A DNA stretch of 64,000 bases from Trebonia sp963773105. Its GTDB lineage: Bacteria; Actinomycetota; Actinomycetes; Streptosporangiales; Streptosporangiaceae. Positions 59,139 to 64,000 of the stretch are shown in pieces. Under the pieces are notes generated by a model, which saw only the letters and a program-made list of their open reading frames with translations, was not told where the DNA came from and did no database searches. How positions within the stretch are numbered: position 1 is the stretch's first letter; each line of letters opens with the position of its first letter. Where the stretch lies: positions 1,178,001 to 1,242,000 of the forward strand of contig CAVZAA010000002.1 of the NCBI GenBank assembly GCA_963773105.1. Direction: 5' to 3'. Both the position numbers and the translations under genes were made by a program.

Positions 59139-60865
59139 CCGGATTCCGCTTCCCTAGCCCGTTTCCTGGCCTGGACCGCCCGGCGTGCCGCCACCTGCTC
59201 GCCGCCATCGGCATAGCCCTGACCGGTGAGCTCGCCGCAGTGGGCCTACTGGCCACCGGTGCCTGGCTGCTGCTGTCGGCCGCGCTCCGGCCCCCGATCC
59301 TGCTGCTGTCAATAGCCATCGGCGCCGTGCAGGTGCTCTCGATACTGCGCGGTACCGCCCGTTACGCTGAGCGGCTCGCCAGCCACAGCGTCGGGCTCGG
59401 CCTCCAGGCCGGCCTGCGGACCTGGCTGTACCGTCGCCTGGAACGGCTCGTCCCCGCCGGGCTTCCCGGCGGGGACCGCGGCGATCTGCTTACCCGCCTG
59501 ATTTCCGATACTGAAGAGACCCAGAACCTCGTCGTCCGGGCCGCCGTCCCGGCCCTTGTCGCCGCCGCGGCCTGGTGCGCAGCCGTCACGGCGACCGCCA
59601 TCCTGCTGCCCGCTGCGGGCTTGGCGCTGCTGGCAGCCGGGGTACCCGGGGCGGCGTGCATCACCGTTGCGGTTGTTCTCGCTGACCGGAATTCAGCGGC
59701 ATTGCCGGCCGCGCGGGGAGCCGTGGGCTCATGGATCCTCGGCGTGCTTGGCAGCAGCGAGGAACTTGCGGCCGTAGGGGCTGCGGACTGGGTCCTCGCC
59801 CAGCTTGCCGAGCGCGAGCGAGCGCTCGGAACGCGCACCAGGGCGGTTGCCGCTGCCGCCGGGCTGGGGCGGGTATCCGTTGCCGTCGCCGGGGGCGCAG
59901 GGCTGGCCGGCGTGGCTTGGACGGGCGCGGCGGCCCAGCGATCCGGGCGGATCAGCCCCGTCGAGCTCGGCGTCCTCGTCTTCTTGGCCCTTGGCGTGGC
60001 GGGACTGCTGCAGGGCCTGCCCGACGCCGTCAGCCGCCTGCCGGTCGGCCGGGCATCCCTGCAGCGTCTCGTCGGCCTCAGCCGGCTACCGGGTCCGGTG
60101 GTCGCGCATGCCGAAGATGGGGGCCGCTACGAGCGCGCCATGACACCGGACCCTGCGCCAGCCGGGGCCCATCGCAGCACCGCAACCGTAGTCCTGCGGG
60201 GAGCGGCGTTGGCCTACCTGCACCGCCGGGACCCCGTGCTCCGCGGTCTGGACCTAGAGCTCGCCCCGGGACGGCCGGTCGCGCTGACCGGGCCGAGCGG
60301 ATCAGGCAAGACGTCGGTCGTGCTCGCCCTGCTGCGCTTCATCGACCTGTCCGCTGGCCGTCTGACCGTCGATGACGCGGACGCGCGGACGCTGCCACCG
60401 GAGCAGATCAGGGCGCTGATCGCCTGGAGTCCTGAGCAGCCGGCGCTGTTCCCGGCCCCGCTTCGCGTCAACCTGCGCGTCGGCGCGCCGCACGCCACGG
60501 ACCGGCAGATTACCGAGCTTCTCGGGCAACTGGGGCTCGGCCGGTGGCTGGAGCAGCTCGAGTCCGGCCTCGACACCGTGGTCGCGTCCTGGGGGCATCC
60601 GGTATCCGGCGGAGAACTGCAGCGCCTCAGCGTGGCCAGGGCCTTGCTGGCCAACCGCCCCGTCCTCCTCCTCGATGAACCCACCCGCCACCTGGATCCG
60701 GAAACGGCCGCCACCGTCCTCAGTGCGGTCCTGGAGCTGGCAGCGGACCGCTCGCTGCTGTGGATCACCCACCGGCCGGAGGAGTTGCGCCACTTTCATG
60801 AAGTCCGCCGGCTCAACCCGCTGGATCTGGGTGATGCCGTGCGTACCCAGCCGGGCAAGCCATAG
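59135..60865 (+). CDS. cydC: CydC-type ABC exporter subunit
   Basis: This 576-residue half-transporter is complete: six membrane helices (about 20-310), then an ATPase with Walker A GPSGSGKTSV, Q-loop region SPEQPALFP, signature VSGGELQRLSVA, Walker B PVLLLDEP and H-loop ITHRPEE. CydDC exports glutathione/cysteine or binds heme and is needed to assemble cytochrome bd. With CydD lost here, it could only work if another partner exists elsewhere. The GTG start overlaps the cydD fragment stop. It is in the same frame as cydA. Confidence 0.9.
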   Translation: MTGFRFPSPFPGLDRPACRHLLAAIGIALTGELAAVGLLATGAWLLLSAALRPPILLLSIAIGAVQVLSILRGTARYAERLASHSVGLGLQAGLRTWLYRRLERLVPAGLPGGDRGDLLTRLISDTEETQNLVVRAAVPALVAAAAWCAAVTATAILLPAAGLALLAAGVPGAACITVAVVLADRNSAALPAARGAVGSWILGVLGSSEELAAVGAADWVLAQLAERERALGTRTRAVAAAAGLGRVSVAVAGGAGLAGVAWTGAAAQRSGRISPVELGVLVFLALGVAGLLQGLPDAVSRLPVGRASLQRLVGLSRLPGPVVAHAEDGGRYERAMTPDPAPAGAHRSTATVVLRGAALAYLHRRDPVLRGLDLELAPGRPVALTGPSGSGKTSVVLALLRFIDLSAGRLTVDDADARTLPPEQIRALIAWSPEQPALFPAPLRVNLRVGAPHATDRQITELLGQLGLGRWLEQLESGLDTVVASWGHPVSGGELQRLSVARALLANRPVLLLDEPTRHLDPETAATVLSAVLELAADRSLLWITHRPEELRHFHEVRRLNPLDLGDAVRTQPGKP

Positions 60866-60911
60866 GTAGATCTGTGATGTCACTGACCGATTACAGCGTA
60901 AGGGGAAGCAC

Positions 60912-61268
60912 ATGCCGACTATTCTGAACAGGCGCTCATACGCATTCGCCGAAGGCAAGATCAAGAACGGGACCGTGGTGCGCGATAAGCGGGACGACTG
61001 GAGCGAGCACCAGCCGTCAGCGGGCCAGGAGAACGAGTTCATCGAAGCCCATGGCTGGGATGAATACGCTAACTGGCACCTCGGCGTCGATGACGAGGCG
61101 TCCGAGCGCACCAAGGCTAGGTACAAATTCCCGTACGGCGACTTCGCGCGAGTACACCGCTGCGGGCTGCTCGCCGCCGAGGTACGGGCTGGGCGGATGA
61201 AGTACCGCGATATCGAGGACGCGGCCATCCGATTGCGCGACATAGTGGACGAGCAGGCCGCTAGCTGA
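60912..61268 (+). CDS. Conserved small acidic-basic protein, unknown function
   Basis: This is a 118-residue protein with an AAGGGGAAG ribosome-binding site. The signature stretch is DKRDDWSEHQPSAGQENEFI, then DEYANWHLGVDDEASERTKA and YKFPYGDFARVHRCGLLAAE. I know this as a widely distributed conserved hypothetical family with high Trp, Asp and Lys content, but it has no assigned function. It follows cydC by 46 nt and could be in the same transcript. Confidence 0.75.
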   Translation: MPTILNRRSYAFAEGKIKNGTVVRDKRDDWSEHQPSAGQENEFIEAHGWDEYANWHLGVDDEASERTKARYKFPYGDFARVHRCGLLAAEVRAGRMKYRDIEDAAIRLRDIVDEQAAS

Positions 61269-61577
61269 AGGGTGCGGCCGGCCGCCCGGGCGGTGGCGAG
61301 GGCGCGGCCCTGTCATCATCCTGCGCGGTCACACGGACCTACACGCACAGGGGATGCGCCCAAGGCCTGCCCGCGCAAGACTGGAGACGAAACCGGCCCG
61401 TTGTCCCAGCTCCGCAGGTGATGTTTGCGAGGATCGGCGCTGTGGACGAAACTGCCCGTCCGGGCCGCCGGTTGCGGCGGGTCTTTGTCTCCTCGTCGGT
61501 GGTGGCCCGGTGCGCCCGCCGCGGGTCCGTCGCCGATGGCTCAGTGGACCACATGTCAATGGCAGGAGGTGCAACTA

Positions 61578-61922
61578 GTGCTCACCACCGCGCGGCCTGA
61601 CCCGGAGCGGTATGCGCCGGGTGAGCTGAGCAACGGTAACCTCGCCGGCCTCGTGTACCGGTATGGCCGGTGCGTTACTTCTGGCATCGATCCCGAGCAG
61701 TGGTTTCCCGTGGCCCATGACGTGGTACTGGCGCGAGATGAGGCTACCGATGCGATCGCCGTCTGCGTCGCATGCCCGGTACGCGCGGAGTGCCTGGAGT
61801 ATTCCCTGCGCCATGGGTCCGGTTCCGGCGCCTACGGAGTGTGGGGCGGGATGGTCGAAGGCGAACGCCGCTTGCTGCGCCGCAGGTGGCTGGTCGGCAC
61901 CTGTGTTACGGAATTCCTTTAA
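61578..61922 (+). CDS. WhiB-like iron-sulfur regulator
   Basis: This is a 114-residue protein. GTG 61578 has AGGAGGT seven nt upstream, which decides the start over longer forms. The four cluster cysteines are Cys32 (GRCVTSG), Cys63, Cys66 (VCVACPV) and Cys72 (AECLEY), and the turn GVWGG lies at about 88-92, before a basic tail RRLLRRR. Wbl proteins bind a 4Fe-4S cluster, sense O2/NO and act with sigma factors. It is near the cyd genes, a typical respiratory-stress context. Confidence 0.92.
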   Translation: MLTTARPDPERYAPGELSNGNLAGLVYRYGRCVTSGIDPEQWFPVAHDVVLARDEATDAIAVCVACPVRAECLEYSLRHGSGSGAYGVWGGMVEGERRLLRRRWLVGTCVTEFL

Positions 61923-62324
61923 GACGCGCCATTGACATGATGAGATCATGCCATCCACGCCGGGTCCGGAGGTTTAGGCACGGTCAAGGCGAGCGAAACG
62001 CCGCACTACCCCTACGGAGATGCGCTTACCCGGCTTTCAACGTTGGCCCAGGGGACACGCAGCCACATCACATGTTGGGGTAGCGATCCGAGTCCCCGAC
62101 CATCAGGTGGCCCTCCACCATTCCACCCGGCGCCATGCACCGGCGGTGCGGAAGTCGCCACCGCAGCGGTGCGGAGGCCGCCACCTGCCCAGGCCCGAAG
62201 GTCCGGTTAGCGTGAGATGGATGTCCATGACATCCAGGTGAATCCGCCGGGACGCGGCCGCCGATCTGCACGGGCCGACAGTGAGCACGATACCTGGGGT
62301 TCGGCACTGGCGGGTTCCTGGACC
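61923..62324. other. Region without intact genes
   Basis: This stretch lies downstream of whiB and holds no convincing ORF. A probable BON scrap is at 62090-62150. Other short frames lack ribosome-binding sites and family features. Confidence 0.45.
62090..62150 (-). pseudogene. Probable BON C-terminal scrap
   Basis: The minus frame APGGMVEGHLMVG resembles the BON ending APGIAAVESHLVVSP, and DNA around ACCATCAGGTGGCCCTCCAC matches the other copies (ACCACGAGATGGCTCTCCAC). The match is short, so confidence is limited. Confidence 0.4.
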
Positions 62325-62651
62325 GGGGCGCCGTCCGAATCGAGCGTGGCCCCGGGCCGGTGCATGGCGGGGACAGCGGGCCTGGATCGGCCGGGGAAGC
62401 GCGACGGTGCCGCGCCCGTCGGAGGCCGCCTGCCGGGCGGTGCGGGCAAGGCTGCCGGGGCCTGTCGGCCGCCAGGCGGCCGCGCATGCCGCACTGCGAC
62501 GCCCGCTCCGCGGTCGTGCATCGCGGGGGGAAGCCGGCGTCCGTGGGCACCAGCGGCTAAGCCCGTGTCAGCCCCGCCCTGCTGGCCGTCCGCGAACCGC
62601 TGCACGACAACCCGTGTCAACTCGCCCCGGGACTTGATGCCGATCTTGCGC
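62325..62651. repeat. Imperfect repeat, copy 2
   Basis: This copy is similar to 57030-57357 over its full length in the same orientation. It keeps the GDSGPG-containing frame but not the N-terminal membrane helix of copy 1, and it ends in a LuxR HTH remnant on the minus strand. Confidence 0.65.
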
Positions 62652-62655
62652 CACC
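62577..62655 (-). pseudogene. Remnant of a LuxR helix-turn-helix
   Basis: The minus frame reads WRKIGIKSRGELTRVVVQRF, matching the last helix of the LuxR proteins (RKLGITSRVELTHIAVE) and the remnant at 57280. Upstream sequence does not continue the domain. Confidence 0.6.
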
Positions 62656-62683
62656 TCCCACCCCTTCCACGGCTGTCAGGCGG

Positions 62684-63160
62684 CTAACCGGGAGGTCGCG
62701 AATCGCTGCTGGTCTCTTTGTCCGTGCTCTCGTCGCTCTCGTCCGGCACGATCGTGACCGGGCATCGGGCCTTGAGCAGGACGTATTGGCTGACCGTTCC
62801 AGGCACCGCGGACTTGCCCGGGTGGGCGGCCAGCACGATGAGGTCCGCATGAACCTCGCGGGCCGCCTCGATGATCACGCGTCCGGCAAGCCCCGCCGAG
62901 ACGCGCACCTTGGCCTGCCCGGCGTCATCACCGAGTTCATGATCGACCGTGGCGCGCAGTTCCGCCTCGGCGGTAGCCTGCTCTTCCCCCTGGGTATGCA
63001 AGGCGGCGCCGGGGAAGCCGCCCACCGGGCCGAGCGGCAGTTCATATGCGGACACGGCGACGAGGGACGCTTGCCGCCAGCGGGCTTCCTGTGCAGCGAG
63101 CCGCAGCGCCGCCTTGGAGGCCTCAGAGCTGTCCACTCCTACGATAACGGTCATGTTCAC
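62684..63160 (-). CDS. Universal stress protein
   Basis: This is a 158-residue Usp with one domain: MTVIVGVDSSEASKAALRLA at the start, LIVLAAHPGKSAVPGTVSQY containing a degenerate ATP-binding GxxG loop, and ARCPVTIVPDE at the end. ATG at 63154 is an alternative start. It overlaps the upstream MFS gene by 4 nt, indicating coupling. Usp proteins help survival during stasis and hypoxia, fitting the BON/WhiB context. Confidence 0.93.
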   Translation of the reverse strand: MNMTVIVGVDSSEASKAALRLAAQEARWRQASLVAVSAYELPLGPVGGFPGAALHTQGEEQATAEAELRATVDHELGDDAGQAKVRVSAGLAGRVIIEAAREVHADLIVLAAHPGKSAVPGTVSQYVLLKARCPVTIVPDESDESTDKETSSDSRPPG

Positions 63161-64000
63161 CCACGTCCTTGCCTGCCGGAGCCAACTTCGGTGAGGGGTG
63201 GCGCGATCGTCTCCAGGGACTTGCCCTCGGCATTGATCCCGAGCATGGCCTCGACCACGCCGCCGATGATCATGATGCCGCCGCCGACCAGGTACCCGAT
63301 GGCCAGGTTGGCGCGGTTGCTGCCGTTGCCGATCAGCGCGCCGTAGAAGGCCGGTCCCACGGCTCCGACGATCGTGGCCAGCGCGAAGAAGACTGCGAGC
63401 GCTTCGGCCCTGATCTCGATCGGGAAGATCTCGCTGACCGTCAGGTAGCCGGCGCTCGCCCCGGCGGAGGCGAAGAAGAAGATGATGATCCAGATGAAGG
63501 TCTGGCCCGCGGCCGACAGGATCCCCGCGGCGAACAGCCAGGCGCTGAAGGCGAGCATGCCCCCGGATATCAGGTACGTGCCTGAGATCATCTTCTTGCG
63601 CCCGACACTGTCGAACAATTGGCCGAGCAACAGCGGGCCGGCCAGGTTGCCGACCGCGAACGCGAGGCCGTACAGCGGGACATCGTTGTTGCTGACGTGG
63701 TAGAACTTCGTGAGCACCAGCGCGTACGTGAAGAAGATCGCGTTGTACAGGAACGACTGCGTGGTCATCAGCGTCGCGCCCAGGATCGCCCGCTTGGGGT
63801 ACTGGCGGAATGCCACCCGCAGCAGCGTGAGGTATCCGTAGCGTCTCTCGGGCACGATGGTGATGGCGGCGCTCTCCGGGACCGGGTCGAGATGCTGTCC
63901 GTCCCTGAGCGCGGCTTCCTCGATGCGGCGGACGGCCTCCTCGGCCTCCTGCACGCGACCGTGGGTGATGAGCCAGCGTGGGCTTTCCGGGAGATTGCGC
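63157..64000 (-). CDS. MFS sugar-porter-type transporter, 5' end outside the window
   Basis: The C-terminal 280 or so residues of a sugar-porter MFS protein are present. The frame is open to the window edge and includes NLPESPRWLITHGRVQEAEE, which is the PESPRWL motif at the end of the first six helices, then the cytoplasmic loop and six further helices (GNLAGPLLLGQLFDSVGRKK, YLTVSEIFPIEIRAEALAVF). The start lies beyond 64000. It is coupled to the universal stress gene. Confidence 0.92.
   Translation of the reverse strand, partial: RNLPESPRWLITHGRVQEAEEAVRRIEEAALRDGQHLDPVPESAAITIVPERRYGYLTLLRVAFRQYPKRAILGATLMTTQSFLYNAIFFTYALVLTKFYHVSNNDVPLYGLAFAVGNLAGPLLLGQLFDSVGRKKMISGTYLISGGMLAFSAWLFAAGILSAAGQTFIWIIIFFFASAGASAGYLTVSEIFPIEIRAEALAVFFALATIVGAVGPAFYGALIGNGSNRANLAIGYLVGGGIMIIGGVVEAMLGINAEGKSLETIAPPLTEVGSGRQGRG

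Noticed and set aside
57506..60865. A single 1,119-residue cydA-cydC fusion protein
   Set aside because: The middle 150 residues are a frameshifted reading of the cydD fragment, so a functional fusion is unlikely; cydC has its own GTG overlapping the cydD stop.
1..64000. tRNA, rRNA, CRISPR arrays, insertion sequences, prophage
   Set aside because: I looked for cloverleaf tails, regularly spaced repeats, transposase motifs and phage genes and found none that could be supported.

Overview
The window is high-GC DNA from one chromosome of an actinomycete. The evidence is WhiB, PspC-type two-component genes, LuxR regulators of the large ATPase type, a DUF1707 protein, a PucR-type regulator, many GTG starts and actinobacterial codon use. 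A member of Streptosporangiales or a neighbouring soil lineage would fit, but that placement is inference. I found no rRNA, tRNA, CRISPR, insertion sequence or prophage.

Layout. 0-23 kb is mostly housekeeping and envelope. It holds a thiolase, apolipoprotein N-acyltransferase with a lipoprotein L,D-transpeptidase, an EcsC-like protein, a drug exporter, proA, an ECF sigma factor with a partner membrane protein, a MarR gene beside a membrane protein, a PspC / histidine kinase / response regulator locus, a NYN-domain protein, a secreted sedolisin and an NlpC/P60 hydrolase. 23.7-29.7 kb is a hopanoid-modification operon: a 33-residue membrane peptide, a GT28/MGDG-synthase-like glycosyltransferase, the radical SAM enzymes HpnJ and HpnR, then membrane proteins. 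29.7-35.1 kb holds an ArsR-controlled SRPBCC/monooxygenase/hydrolase group, a patatin and a GntR regulator, mixed with decayed genes.

35-64 kb is an accessory, stress-related region with heavy gene decay. A LuxR-BON-DUF1269-STAS block (36.9-41.9 kb) is matched by a partly decayed copy (53.2-54.6 kb), with further LuxR and BON scraps near 42.0, 57.3, 62.1 and 62.6 kb. Between the two blocks lie a soluble di-iron monooxygenase operon (beta subunit fused to coupling protein, alpha subunit, reductase), a MEDS sensor protein, a LuxR and a PucR-type regulator, and a HAD phosphatase-glucose-6-phosphate dehydrogenase pair. Further right are a cytochrome bd locus with cydB and most of cydD missing, a WhiB-like protein, a universal stress protein and a sugar-type MFS transporter cut by the window end.

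The most notable points are the fused beta/coupling monooxygenase subunit whose 5' end is antisense to a BON remnant, the collapsed cydA-cydD-cydC reading frame, the hopanoid operon with a non-standard glycosyltransferase and a leader-like small ORF plus hairpin, the dispersed LuxR/BON/STAS repeats, a chimeric kinase/F420-reductase ORF, and a dispersed repeat of about 100 bp seen directly after two unrelated genes.
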